Assembly: GCA_046082625.1 (NCBI GenBank)
Contig: JBJTYE010000142.1
Coordinates: 1 to 31,826, forward strand
DNA: 31,826 nucleotides
Direction of reading: 5' to 3'
Source: Casp-actino8 sp046082625
GTDB taxonomy: Bacteria; Actinomycetota; Acidimicrobiia; Acidimicrobiales; Ilumatobacteraceae
Part shown: piece after piece, positions 16,484 through 24,045 of the stretch
How positions within the stretch are numbered: the stretch's first letter is position 1
Layout of the letters: every line of letters begins with the position of its first letter
Program-made: the position numbers and the translations under genes
Notes under the pieces: generated by a model
What the model was told of the DNA's origin: nothing
Databases searched by the model: none
The model's input: only the letters and a program-made list of their open reading frames with translations

Positions 16484-17599
16484 TCATGGCCATGCGATAT
16501 CGGCCACCAGTGCTCCTGGCGGCACGGCGGCGGCCTTGCCCTCGCGAGCCAATTCCACCCAGGTACGTCCAGGCGTCAGATCGATCGGTGTTCCGGACTC
16601 GTCCACCAGACCCCAACCCGAATCGGCATCAGGTCGGTTCCAGGTACCGACGATGAACTTGCCCTGGGTGAAGACCCACGCCACTCCACTGCCGAGAGTC
16701 TGGGCCTCGGGACTGCGGGCCTCGAAGGTGCTGTTGCGGTAGACCACGAAGAGGACCAGAACATTGTTGGTGTTCACCTGGTTGCCACTCGGGGCGTTGT
16801 GTCGCTTGTCTCCGTGCTGCCGCAGATAGGTCTCCGATGCCGCGTCCCACTCCCACGACACGTTGGTGTCGCCGTCCATCGACACTTTGACGCCGTTGGA
16901 ATCCGTTCCACCTACGGCGGATCCGGGCTCGCGGTAGGTGAAGAGCGCAACCGGCACCCCGGCATCCTTGTCGACCACCAAGGGCCACACGTCGCTGGTG
17001 CGCGAGTAGAGATTGTGGGGAGAGCCTTTGTCGTCGGACCGGAAGAAGATGCTCGCCACGGATCCGATGAAGGGACTGACGTTCACCATGGTCGAGTCCT
17101 TGATCAATTTCGTGACCGTCGGATTGCCCCCGCTCCATAGAAAGACAGGGTTGTTCAAGTTCTGCAACAGTTCGACGTCCTGGGAACGACCCGAGCGCAG
17201 AGGCCCGACGGGATCGGAACCCTGCGAGTGAAGTACGGCGGCGAACCGCGTCAGGCTCTCGACGTTCTCCTCGTACACGATGTCGGCTTCGATCAAACCG
17301 CTCTGGGGGCGGGCCGCCGGGTGATTGTCGATCTTGGCCACGATGGCCGGACGGTTGGCGATGGCCTCGTCGGTGCCGCGCAGTCCCGTGAGAGGCATCA
17401 ACGGACCCGGGATCGTGGTGGTGGTCGCCAACTCGGTGGTCGTGGTCGCCTGGCTCGTGACCGGCGCTGGGGTGGTCGTCGCCGGCGTGGACGACGAGCC
17501 TCCCCCGCCGCAGGCGGCCATGGCCAGAGCGGCGATCGTCGCCAGGACCACTGCCGTGCGGGGCAGGCGCGTGAGGGAGGTGCGGGTAGAGCCGTCCAT
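16484..17599 (-). CDS. DUF3048 (YerB-like) lipoprotein
   Basis: Exported lipoprotein of unknown function. The 371-residue protein has a basic N-terminus, a hydrophobic signal segment and a lipobox ending in MAAC (C30), followed by a Gly/Ser and Thr-rich linker (31-65). The rest matches the DUF3048/YerB pattern: PLTGL, RPAIVAKIDNHPAARPQSGLIEADIVYEE, and GPLRSGR...D. AAGGA lies about ten bases before the ATG. It is the last gene after pimA-lemA-htpX, separated from htpX by 18 bases, so it is likely made together with these envelope proteins. DUF3048 assignment rests on recognised motifs; no biochemical role should be inferred. Confidence 0.85.
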   Translation of the reverse strand: MDGSTRTSLTRLPRTAVVLATIAALAMAACGGGGSSSTPATTTPAPVTSQATTTTELATTTTIPGPLMPLTGLRGTDEAIANRPAIVAKIDNHPAARPQSGLIEADIVYEENVESLTRFAAVLHSQGSDPVGPLRSGRSQDVELLQNLNNPVFLWSGGNPTVTKLIKDSTMVNVSPFIGSVASIFFRSDDKGSPHNLYSRTSDVWPLVVDKDAGVPVALFTYREPGSAVGGTDSNGVKVSMDGDTNVSWEWDAASETYLRQHGDKRHNAPSGNQVNTNNVLVLFVVYRNSTFEARSPEAQTLGSGVAWVFTQGKFIVGTWNRPDADSGWGLVDESGTPIDLTPGRTWVELAREGKAAAVPPGALVADIAWP

Positions 17600-17617
17600 G
17601 TCATCAGTCCTTCGTGT

Positions 17618-18523
17618 TCACAGGTCTTTCAGCAGTGCGATGCGTTCGTCGAGAGGAGGGTGTGTGTCGAAGAGCCCGTGCACCCACTTGAGACGGCCTT
17701 CGTCGCGTACGCCCGACAACGGCTGCTCGATCCACATGTGTGCGGTGGCCATGGACGCCGCATGCGTGGTGGAGGTGTCGGCGCGCAGCTTCTCCAGTGC
17801 CGAGATGAGTCCGGGGGGATATCGGGTCATCTGGCAGGCCGAGACGTCGGCCAGCGTCTCGCGTCGCCGACTCATGGCCGCCTGCATGACCCGCGCCACC
17901 AGTGGAGCGAGGACGAGCATGACGAAACCGAGCAGTGCCAGCGGGTTACCGCCGTTGCCGCGATCACCGTCCCTCGACACCCGTCCACCGTTCCACCACA
18001 TGAGGCGGATCGCCAGATCGGTGAGAATCGCCACGGTTCCCACCAGAGTCACGGCGAGAGTGGACACGAGGATGTCGTAATTGCGGATGTGCGACAACTC
18101 ATGGGCCACCACCCCTTCCAACTCCACGCGGTTCATCTTCTCGAGAAGACCGGTGGTGACGGCGAGAGCGGCGTTCTGGGGATTGCGTCCGGTGGCGAAG
18201 GCGTTCGGAGCCGGATCGTCGATGACGTAGACCCGAGGTTTGGGTAGACCGCTGGCGATGCACAATCCCTCCACGAGATTGTGCAGCCGTCGGTACTCCT
18301 CCGGGTCGGCTGGTCTGGCCCGACTGACCGCCAGAGCGATCCTGTCCGACTGCCAATAGGAGGTGAACGCCATGACAGCTGCCACCACGAGGGCGACGAC
18401 GGTCGGGGCAGGACCACCGCCGATCAGGTATCCCACCACCACGCCGACCACGACGACGAAGCCCGAAAACCCCAGGATCAGCAGGGCGCTGCGCCTCTTG
18501 TTCGATCTGATCTGTTCGAACAC
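17618..18523 (-). CDS. htpX: HtpX-like membrane M48 zinc metalloprotease
   Basis: Membrane protease of the M48B family, which degrades misfolded membrane proteins with the active site on the cytoplasmic side. The 301-residue, GTG-started protein has two N-terminal helices (about 13-34 and 40-57), the zinc motif HELSH (H141, E142, H145), a further pair of helices (about 153-175 and 195-213) and the third zinc ligand in RRETLADVSAC (E222). The segment PAPNAFATGRNP is typical of HtpX. It begins four bases after lemA. A lemA-htpX pair is common in bacteria and suggests joint work in membrane quality control; the association is known, the mechanism is not. Confidence 0.92.
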   Translation of the reverse strand: MFEQIRSNKRRSALLILGFSGFVVVVGVVVGYLIGGGPAPTVVALVVAAVMAFTSYWQSDRIALAVSRARPADPEEYRRLHNLVEGLCIASGLPKPRVYVIDDPAPNAFATGRNPQNAALAVTTGLLEKMNRVELEGVVAHELSHIRNYDILVSTLAVTLVGTVAILTDLAIRLMWWNGGRVSRDGDRGNGGNPLALLGFVMLVLAPLVARVMQAAMSRRRETLADVSACQMTRYPPGLISALEKLRADTSTTHAASMATAHMWIEQPLSGVRDEGRLKWVHGLFDTHPPLDERIALLKDL

Positions 18524-18527
18524 GTCG

Positions 18528-19082
18528 TCAGAACTGGACCGATGGCGGGGTACGAGCGTCGAGCTCGGCCTCGAAGAATTCGCGACGCGTGAAGTTTCCC
18601 AGTTTGGCGATCAACACCGACGGGAAGGTGTCCAGTCTGTTGTGGTATCCGAGAACGGCGTCGTTGTAGAACTGCCGGGCATAGGCCACACGACTCTCCG
18701 TGGAAGTCAGCTCCTCTTGGAGTGCGAGGAAGTTCTGGTTGGCCTTGAGATCGGGATAGGCCTCCGAGAGAGCGAACAGCTGGCGAAGGGCTCCGGTCAC
18801 CGCCGTGTCGGCAGCCGCCTGCGGGCCTGGCTGGGCCGGAGCGGCCAAGGCCGCCTGCCGGGCCTCGATGACCGCTTCGAAGGTGGCCCGTTCGTGGCTG
18901 GCGTATCCCTTCACCGTCTCCACCAGGTTCGGGATGAGGTCGAGGCGGCGCTTGAGTTGGACGTCCACCTGGGACCAGGCGTTGTCCACCTGGTTGCGTT
19001 GACGAACCAGGCCGTTGTACAGGACGATCACCAGGATCACCACGACGGCGACGATCGCTAAGACGATGAACGTTGCGGTCAC
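18528..19082 (-). CDS. lemA: LemA family membrane protein
   Basis: Single-helix membrane protein with a coiled, helical periplasmic or cytoplasmic domain; function poorly defined. The 184-residue protein has an N-terminal membrane helix (about 4-22), followed by the family signature YNGLVRQRNQVDNAWSQVDVQLKRRLDLIPNLVETVKGYA and later ENxxFLALQEELTSTESRVAYARQFYNDAVLGYN-like sequence (here NQNFLALQEELTSTESRVAYAR and FYNDAVLGYHNRLDTFP). The GTG start overlaps the pimA stop (GTGA), so translation is coupled to pimA. Confidence 0.93.
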   Translation of the reverse strand: MTATFIVLAIVAVVVILVIVLYNGLVRQRNQVDNAWSQVDVQLKRRLDLIPNLVETVKGYASHERATFEAVIEARQAALAAPAQPGPQAAADTAVTGALRQLFALSEAYPDLKANQNFLALQEELTSTESRVAYARQFYNDAVLGYHNRLDTFPSVLIAKLGNFTRREFFEAELDARTPPSVQF

Positions 19083-20347
19083 GGGCCCATCATACGGCGC
19101 ACCAGCCGGCGAATTCGGTCAATGAATCCGACCCGTGCCGGGATACCCCGATCCAAGGTGCTCCGCAGGACGGCGCGAGCGGTGTCCCAGGCCCGGCGGA
19201 GGAATTCGGTCAGATCGCCCGGTCCGGTGGTCACTGCGGACTTCGTGCGTCGCTTCGCGGACTCGCGCCCCACCGTCACCACCTGCCGATACCGGGCAGC
19301 GTAGGTCTCGGCCAGCGCATCCATGGAGAAGCTCTCGGCACGGAGTCGTCCCGCGGTCCGCAAGCGGTCCCCCAGGCCGCCATCGCTCAGGACACGTCGC
19401 AATGCATTCCGAAGTTCCTCGACATCGCCCGGCTCCACCAGAACGGCATCCACCTCGTGGGTCGCCACGTTCATGTACCCGTCGATGGCACTGGCCACGA
19501 TCGGAGTTTCGGCTGCCATGGCTTCGATCAGGACCACGCCGAAACTCTCCCCGCCGAGAGATGGCGCGCAGAAGATACTGGCCGCCCGTAGTCGCTCGGC
19601 TTTCTCGTCGTCCGAGATACGACCCAACCACTGCACGCGATCGTCGCCCGCGTACTGGGCCCGCAATCGTGCAGTCTCCGGGCCGTCCGAGGCCACCCAC
19701 ACCTGGACCTCCGCCGGCAACTCGCGGTGCGCCTGCAGAAGGATCTCCAAGCCCTTGCGCGGCTCGTGGCGTCCACAGAAGAAGATCGAAGGACCTTCGG
19801 TGCGATCATGACGTCGAAGGCGCGGGCGGAACCGATCCAGTTCGACACCGTTCGGGAGGATCTCGTATTCGCCACCGAGGTATCGGCTCACGAGTTCGGC
19901 GGCGTCCTTGGATACCGCCACGCGGTGATCGATGGCACTGGCGAACCCCTTCAATGGTCCGCTCAGATACCGATAACTCAGACTGTCGCCGGCGGCATGG
20001 AACGTGGCCACGATCGGAGCGGTTCGCATCACCAAGGCGGTGATGTTCGGACCGGGCGCCAATGGTTCGTGCAGATGCAGGACGTCGAACTCCTCGTCGC
20101 GTAGAACGCGGATGGTGCGCAGAGCGGCCGACGGATCGGGAGCCAAGGGGGCCACCGAGCCGTTGGCCACCGTCGGCAGCGATTCGCCGATCGGCGTCAC
20201 GAAGGTGTCCGGAGGCGCGCCGTCGCACGGTCCGAGGACGCGCACCTCGTGGCCCAATCGCCGCAGGGAACGCGCCAGTCCCATGACCTGGCCTTGCACC
20301 CCACCGGGAATCGTCAGGCTGTAGGGGCAGACGATGCCGATCCGCAA
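19079..20347 (-). CDS. pimA: PimA-like phosphatidylinositol alpha-mannosyltransferase (GT4)
   Basis: Probably transfers mannose from GDP-mannose to phosphatidylinositol at the cytoplasmic face of the membrane, the first mannosylation in PIM synthesis. The start is taken as TTG at 20347, because GGAGAG lies nine bases upstream and the protein then begins MRIGIVCPYS like mycobacterial PimA. The 422-residue GT-B enzyme shows the GGVQ loop (15-18), DVLHLHEPLAP, H117 in ATFHAAG, R193/K198 in GRHEPRKG and the GGESFGVVLIEA motif with E267 and E275. The C-terminus has about 50 extra residues, rich in Arg, compared with PimA of about 380. Neighbouring pgsA and patA support the role; another GT4 specificity remains possible. 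Confidence 0.85.
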   Translation of the reverse strand: MRIGIVCPYSLTIPGGVQGQVMGLARSLRRLGHEVRVLGPCDGAPPDTFVTPIGESLPTVANGSVAPLAPDPSAALRTIRVLRDEEFDVLHLHEPLAPGPNITALVMRTAPIVATFHAAGDSLSYRYLSGPLKGFASAIDHRVAVSKDAAELVSRYLGGEYEILPNGVELDRFRPRLRRHDRTEGPSIFFCGRHEPRKGLEILLQAHRELPAEVQVWVASDGPETARLRAQYAGDDRVQWLGRISDDEKAERLRAASIFCAPSLGGESFGVVLIEAMAAETPIVASAIDGYMNVATHEVDAVLVEPGDVEELRNALRRVLSDGGLGDRLRTAGRLRAESFSMDALAETYAARYRQVVTVGRESAKRRTKSAVTTGPGDLTEFLRRAWDTARAVLRSTLDRGIPARVGFIDRIRRLVRRMMGP

Positions 20348-20356
20348 TGACGAGAT

Positions 20357-20362
20357 CTCTCC
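20357..20362 (-). promoter_or_regulatory. Ribosome-binding site GGAGAG supporting a TTG start for pimA
   Basis: GGAGAG is nine bases before TTG at 20347. The alternative in-frame GTG at 20374 has no such site and would add nine residues (VDGDGEISS) absent from the PimA family start. Confidence 0.65.
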
Positions 20363-20392
20363 ATCGCCGTCCACTTCCGAACAACCTAGCGA

Positions 20393-20398
20393 CCGCTC
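20393..20398 (-). promoter_or_regulatory. Putative -10 element of pimA-lemA-htpX-DUF3048 (TAGGTT)
   Basis: TAGGTT on the minus strand lies in the short divergent gap (20348-20424) between pimA and the LLM gene. Transcription would start near 20386 and give a leader of roughly 40 bases with the GGAGAG site. Confidence 0.45.
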
Positions 20399-20411
20399 GT
20401 CCCGACTGGAC

Positions 20412-20417
20412 TACGGT
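20412..20417 (+). promoter_or_regulatory. Putative -10 element of the LLM gene (TACGGT, 7 bases before ATG)
   Basis: TACGGT fits TANNNT and ends seven bases before the ATG at 20425. GAGG also occurs directly upstream of the ATG but only four to five bases away, too close for an ideal site. The minus-strand pimA element lies only 13 bases away, so the two promoters must overlap physically. Confidence 0.45.
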
Positions 20418-20424
20418 CGAGGCG

Positions 20425-21339
20425 ATGCGCCGTCCTGCTCTGTCGATCGTGGCCTCACCCGGGAAGCGACGCCTGATCCTCGACTTGGCGTCCGAAGCCG
20501 AGACACGAGGATTCCCAGCGCTGGCCTGCCCGACTCTCGGCGGCGCCCTCGGCCTGTGCGTCAGCCTGGCGCACGTCACCCATGAACTCCAGTTCTTCAC
20601 CGCCATCCAGGGGATCTACGGCACCGCCCGTTCCGAGATCGGCGCACTGGCCAGCCACATCCACGAGATCGCCGGCGAACACGACGGTCGAGCTCGATTC
20701 GCACTCGGACTCGGCGTCAGCCACGAGCCGATGGTCAAGAGGTTGGGCGTGGAGATGGGACCGCCTCTCGCCGACATGCGCTCCTTCGTCGACGGTCTGA
20801 CGGCCAACGAGAAGTACTCCGGGACGCTCCCGCCGATCTACGTGGCCGCCATGCGCAACAAGATGTTGGATCTGGCTCTCGAGATCGCCCAGGGCTCCCT
20901 GTGGGCCAACGCCAGTCATTCCTACACCTGCCAACAGATGCGACGCGTGCAGGCCGCTGGTCGCACCGGCTTCCACGTCGCCAACATGATCCCGACGGTC
21001 ATCGCCGAGGACCGGGACGCGGCTGCCGCCGTGAACCGCAAGACCATGGCGGTGTACGTCCGTCTACCCAACTACAGAAACTATTGGAAGGCGGCCGGGT
21101 ACGTCGAAGAGATGGAAGCCATCGAGGCGGCCATCGCGGCTGGGAATCGCGACGACCACGCCGCCCTGATGAGCGATGCCTGGCTGGAGGACTGCACGTT
21201 GTTCGGCACGGCCGATGACGTCCGCCGGGGATTCGAACGATGGTACGAGATCGGAGTGCAACCCATCGCTGTGATGTCCAGCGTGTCGGGCGGCCAGGTG
21301 AAGGCCATCAACGAACTCTTCGAACTCTGCGCCGACTGA
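20425..21339 (+). CDS. LLM-class (F420-dependent) oxidoreductase-like protein
   Basis: Likely flavin- or F420-dependent redox enzyme of the luciferase-like (LLM) superfamily. The 304-residue protein has the TIM-barrel pattern: LDLASEAETRGFPALACP near the start, FFTAIQGIYGTARSEIGALASHIHEIAGEHDGR, FALGLGVSH followed by an RSFVDGL helix, LPPIYVAAMRNKMLDLALEIAQGSLWAN, and at the end GTADDVRRGFERWYEIGVQPIAV. The substrate is unknown. F420 rather than FMN is suggested by family membership in actinobacteria and by npdG in this window; this is inference. The gene is alone on the plus strand between pimA and patA, with one base between its stop and the patA stop. Confidence 0.82.
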   Translation: MRRPALSIVASPGKRRLILDLASEAETRGFPALACPTLGGALGLCVSLAHVTHELQFFTAIQGIYGTARSEIGALASHIHEIAGEHDGRARFALGLGVSHEPMVKRLGVEMGPPLADMRSFVDGLTANEKYSGTLPPIYVAAMRNKMLDLALEIAQGSLWANASHSYTCQQMRRVQAAGRTGFHVANMIPTVIAEDRDAAAAVNRKTMAVYVRLPNYRNYWKAAGYVEEMEAIEAAIAAGNRDDHAALMSDAWLEDCTLFGTADDVRRGFERWYEIGVQPIAVMSSVSGGQVKAINELFELCAD

Positions 21340-21340
21340 T

Positions 21341-22306
21341 TCAGGAACCGAATCGCGCCGCATTGGCGGCCACGAACTCGGCGAAACCGGGATCGCTCGG
21401 CCAATTCGGCTGCATGAGATGCCACTGCTCCGGAGCCACGGCGATGAGCATTTCGAGCTCGGCGGCGAGGGTCGCCGTGATGCGCTGGACGTCGGCACGT
21501 AGCGAATCCTGGCGATCGCAGGGAATCGGCGGTCGAATCACCGCGTGATGTCCGGAACTCCGGCCCGAGAAGTACACGGCCGTCGGCAGCAATGTCGCAC
21601 CGGTCCGCACCGCGAGCGTGGCCGGCCCCCCGGGCAGAGTGGTGGCCTCCCCGAAGAACGTCACCGGGACTCCAGTTCCCGTCAGATCGCGGTCGCTCAG
21701 GAGACAGAGGATCTCGTTGCGCCGCAAGGCGGCCAGACAGGCCGCACCCGCATCAGGTCCCAACGGAATCACCGTCATTCCGAAGGCCTTTCGCAGATCC
21801 ACGAACCAATCGAACAACTCCGGTGGGTCGAGGGGTTCGACCACCACCGAGAGGCGATGTCCGCGGTCGGTCGCCCACCGACCGGCCCACTCCCAGCCGC
21901 CGAGATGTGGCAGCGCCAGGATCACACCCCGCCCCCGCTCGAGGGCCGGAATCAAGTACTCGTCGTGACCTTCGACATCGAACGAAGCAGCCACCTGGCG
22001 CGCCGACAATCCCGTCAGACGGAAACTCTCCACGTAGTACCGCGCATAACTCTCGAACACCTGTTGCGTGAGACGGCGAATCTCGAACAGCCGAGCCTTC
22101 GGACGAACGCGCCGCATGTGGCGCTCGACCATGAGTCGGCGATCCCGCATTCCGAAAGCAGCCGGAGCTCCGAGCAGGGTGCCGATCGGACCACTGAGAG
22201 GTCCAGGAACGGCTTTGGCGAGAAGTGACCCGAGGCGATAGGTCCCCACGGTCAGGGAATCGGACAGTTCCTGCCAGGGCGTACGTGGATCCCGCTGCGG
22301 GGTCAT
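21341..22306 (-). CDS. patA: PatA-like phosphatidylinositol mannoside acyltransferase
   Basis: Probably transfers an acyl chain from acyl-CoA to the mannose of PIM at the membrane. The 321-residue protein belongs to the HtrB/LpxL-type lysophospholipid acyltransferase fold: H134-x4-E139 in ALPHLGGWEWAG is the catalytic pair, followed by RRNEILCLLSDRDLTGTGVPVTFFGE with the GxGxPVxFFG pattern and FFG-GGPATLAVRTGATLLPT. It starts three bases after pgsA and is tail-to-tail with the LLM gene. Its place between pgsA and pimA matches the mycobacterial PIM cluster (Rv2612c-Rv2610c). LpxL-type activity on lipid A is unlikely in this setting. Confidence 0.88.
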   Translation of the reverse strand: MTPQRDPRTPWQELSDSLTVGTYRLGSLLAKAVPGPLSGPIGTLLGAPAAFGMRDRRLMVERHMRRVRPKARLFEIRRLTQQVFESYARYYVESFRLTGLSARQVAASFDVEGHDEYLIPALERGRGVILALPHLGGWEWAGRWATDRGHRLSVVVEPLDPPELFDWFVDLRKAFGMTVIPLGPDAGAACLAALRRNEILCLLSDRDLTGTGVPVTFFGEATTLPGGPATLAVRTGATLLPTAVYFSGRSSGHHAVIRPPIPCDRQDSLRADVQRITATLAAELEMLIAVAPEQWHLMQPNWPSDPGFAEFVAANAARFGS

Positions 22307-22309
22307 GAA

Positions 22310-22999
22310 TCAGCGCTGGCGGCGCAGACCGGACGCCCGGGTCCGACGCGACATGCGCGCCGCCCGCCGACTCTGCCGACGCGACCGCCGCATCTCGATA
22401 CGAGCCGCCGTCACCGGTGCCACCGCGGCTCGATGCCACACCTTTAAGAAGCGCTGCAACGCGGTCACCGCGGTCAGGACCAGCATGACCCACAGGATGG
22501 GAATCAACAACGGTGGGAACAAGAGTCCGAGGCACAACATGATGATCCGCTCGGCGCGTTCCATCAATCCGCCCTTGGCATCGAGTCCGAGGGATTCGGC
22601 CTTGGCCCGTTCGTAGGAGATGACTCCGCTGATTCCGGCCACTGCGAAGGGCAGGAGGGTGAGATACGGCGACTCGGTGGCCGCGAAGTACCAGGCGACT
22701 CCACCGAAGAGCAAGAAGTCGGTGACCCGATCCACCACCGAATCGAAGAATGCGCCGCGTTGACTCGAAGTGTTGGAGGCCTTGGCCAACGCTCCGTCCA
22801 GCAGATCCGGGAGCGCGGCGAGGATCACCAACAGCAGGCCGAGGGCCAGGAATCCGGCTCCGATGGCCACTGCGGCTCCGGCGGCGATGACCAGACCGGC
22901 CACCGTCAGGTGATCGGGTGAGATGCGGGTCCGACGGAGACGGTCCCCGATGGGTTTGACGGCTCGGTCGACCGAGGAACGGAACTGGCCGTCGAACAT
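22310..22999 (-). CDS. pgsA: CDP-alcohol phosphatidyltransferase, PIP-synthase type
   Basis: Membrane enzyme condensing CDP-diacylglycerol with an alcohol; by context probably myo-inositol 3-phosphate, giving phosphatidylinositol phosphate for PIM synthesis. The 229-residue protein has several membrane helices and the CDP-alcohol motif D65-xx-D68-G69-xx-A72-K73-x8-G82-xxx-D86-xxx-D90. The usual Arg after Ala is Lys73 here, while all four Asp are present. The C-terminal tail from about 190 is very rich in Arg. A TAGGCT hexamer ends six bases before its ATG and overlaps the TAG stop of the upstream gene. Phosphatidylglycerophosphate synthase is the alternative. Confidence 0.88.
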   Translation of the reverse strand: MFDGQFRSSVDRAVKPIGDRLRRTRISPDHLTVAGLVIAAGAAVAIGAGFLALGLLLVILAALPDLLDGALAKASNTSSQRGAFFDSVVDRVTDFLLFGGVAWYFAATESPYLTLLPFAVAGISGVISYERAKAESLGLDAKGGLMERAERIIMLCLGLLFPPLLIPILWVMLVLTAVTALQRFLKVWHRAAVAPVTAARIEMRRSRRQSRRAARMSRRTRASGLRRQR

Positions 23000-23005
23000 C
23001 CGACC

Positions 23006-23011
23006 AGCCTA
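23006..23011 (-). promoter_or_regulatory. Putative -10 element of pgsA (TAGGCT, 6 bases before ATG)
   Basis: TAGGCT fits TANNNT with six-base spacing to the ATG. Its first three bases are the stop codon of the preceding membrane-protein gene, so the match could be partly chance. Confidence 0.4.
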
Positions 23012-23518
23012 GCCCTGGCCCGGGTTCGGTTCGGTGGACCACACTTCGGTGCAGTCCTCGGTGAGGTGCTCGACAACCCGTCCGTCGATCGCGTCCACCA
23101 GAACCAGGGCGCGTTGCCGAGGCGGATCCTCGCTCGAGTAACACAGCACCCGCCAAGTGGGACGACTCCGTACTCCTCTCCAGACTTGCTGGGCCGAGGC
23201 ATGACCGATGGGAAAGCCGATAGCAACTCCGGCCGCCGCCAGCGCCGCCTGCTCGTCGATGGCCATCGACCATCCCGAGGAGATCGAAACGAAACCGACG
23301 ACCACCAAGAGGGCCGCTCCACCCAGGAGTCCGCCGTTCACCAGTGGTCCCTCGTCGCCGCGCACCATGGCCAGGAGTCCGACCCCGCACCCGAGAAGAA
23401 CGTAGGTGACTCCCGGAATCCGTCGGCGGCTGTTGTCCGGAAACCGGTAATCAGCCGAATGCGTGACCGCGACCAGTTCTTCGGGTAGACGGTCACGGAA
23501 TTCGGCGGCATCGCTCAT
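23009..23518 (-). CDS. Unknown membrane protein (169 aa)
   Basis: I do not recognise the family. The 169-residue protein has a charged N-terminus (about 1-35), two hydrophobic segments (about 36-53 and 60-80) forming a probable helical hairpin, and a soluble C-terminal part (about 85-169). The C-terminal part resembles a small alpha/beta domain with the strand ALVLVDAIDGRVVEHL; WRVLCYSSEDP precedes it. There are no catalytic motifs. The gene overlaps the HIT gene start-to-stop (ATGA) and ends ten bases before pgsA, so it is translated with both and is probably a real protein. In mycobacteria HIT and pgsA are adjacent, so this gene is an addition at this locus. Confidence 0.75.
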   Translation of the reverse strand: MSDAAEFRDRLPEELVAVTHSADYRFPDNSRRRIPGVTYVLLGCGVGLLAMVRGDEGPLVNGGLLGGAALLVVVGFVSISSGWSMAIDEQAALAAAGVAIGFPIGHASAQQVWRGVRSRPTWRVLCYSSEDPPRQRALVLVDAIDGRVVEHLTEDCTEVWSTEPNPGQG

Positions 23519-24045
23519 GGCGAAACCCTATTGGCGGGTTCCAGGTCGCGCCAGACGCGGCGCAACGCGTCCGCTGTGACGTCGAGCGGCTGGGAGATCG
23601 ACTTGGTTCGGGCCGTGGCCACCAGGAAGTTGTTGTCGCCCGTCCATCGCGGCACCACGTGAACATGGAGATGCTCGTTCACACTGCCACCGGCGGCGGT
23701 CCCGATGTTCAAGCCCACGTTCAGACCTTCGGGGCCGAGCGCCTCCTTGGCAACCCGAACTCCTTCGGTGACGGTGCGCCACAATTCAGCGCTTTCGGCG
23801 ACCGCGAGCTCCTCGAGGGCGGCCACCTGACGGTACGGAACGACCATGAAGTGTCCGACGGCGTAGGGATACGAATTCATGATGGCGAACACGTGCTCAC
23901 CGCGATGGATGATGAAAGATTCCTCGTCACCCAGTCCGGATTCGAGAATGCGCCGGAAAACGCTCCGTCCATCCTTGGGCGCCTGCGATTCGGGAAGCGA
24001 CGAGATGTACTGGGCCCGCCATCCGGACCACAAGATGTCGAGCAT
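23515..24045 (-). CDS. HIT-family nucleotide hydrolase or phosphorylase
   Basis: Histidine-triad protein acting on dinucleoside polyphosphates or nucleotide conjugates. The 176-residue protein has the HIT motif EHLHVHVV (H125, H127, H129) preceded by NIGTAAGGSVN. The N-terminal LWSGWRAQYI and long helical front resemble the mycobacterial Rv2613c group, reported to be an Ap4A phosphorylase; that activity is a family inference. The ATG shares one base with the thrS stop (TGATG), and the gene is followed by an overlapping membrane-protein gene. The thrS-HIT-pgsA order is conserved in actinobacteria. Confidence 0.9.
   Translation of the reverse strand: MLDILWSGWRAQYISSLPESQAPKDGRSVFRRILESGLGDEESFIIHRGEHVFAIMNSYPYAVGHFMVVPYRQVAALEELAVAESAELWRTVTEGVRVAKEALGPEGLNVGLNIGTAAGGSVNEHLHVHVVPRWTGDNNFLVATARTKSISQPLDVTADALRRVWRDLEPANRVSP

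Noticed and set aside
21357..21370. Hairpin GCCGC-ATTG-GCGGC near the convergent LLM/patA ends as a bidirectional terminator
   Set aside because: It lies within the patA coding region, has five pairs and no adjacent T-run; such short GC palindromes are common in this composition.
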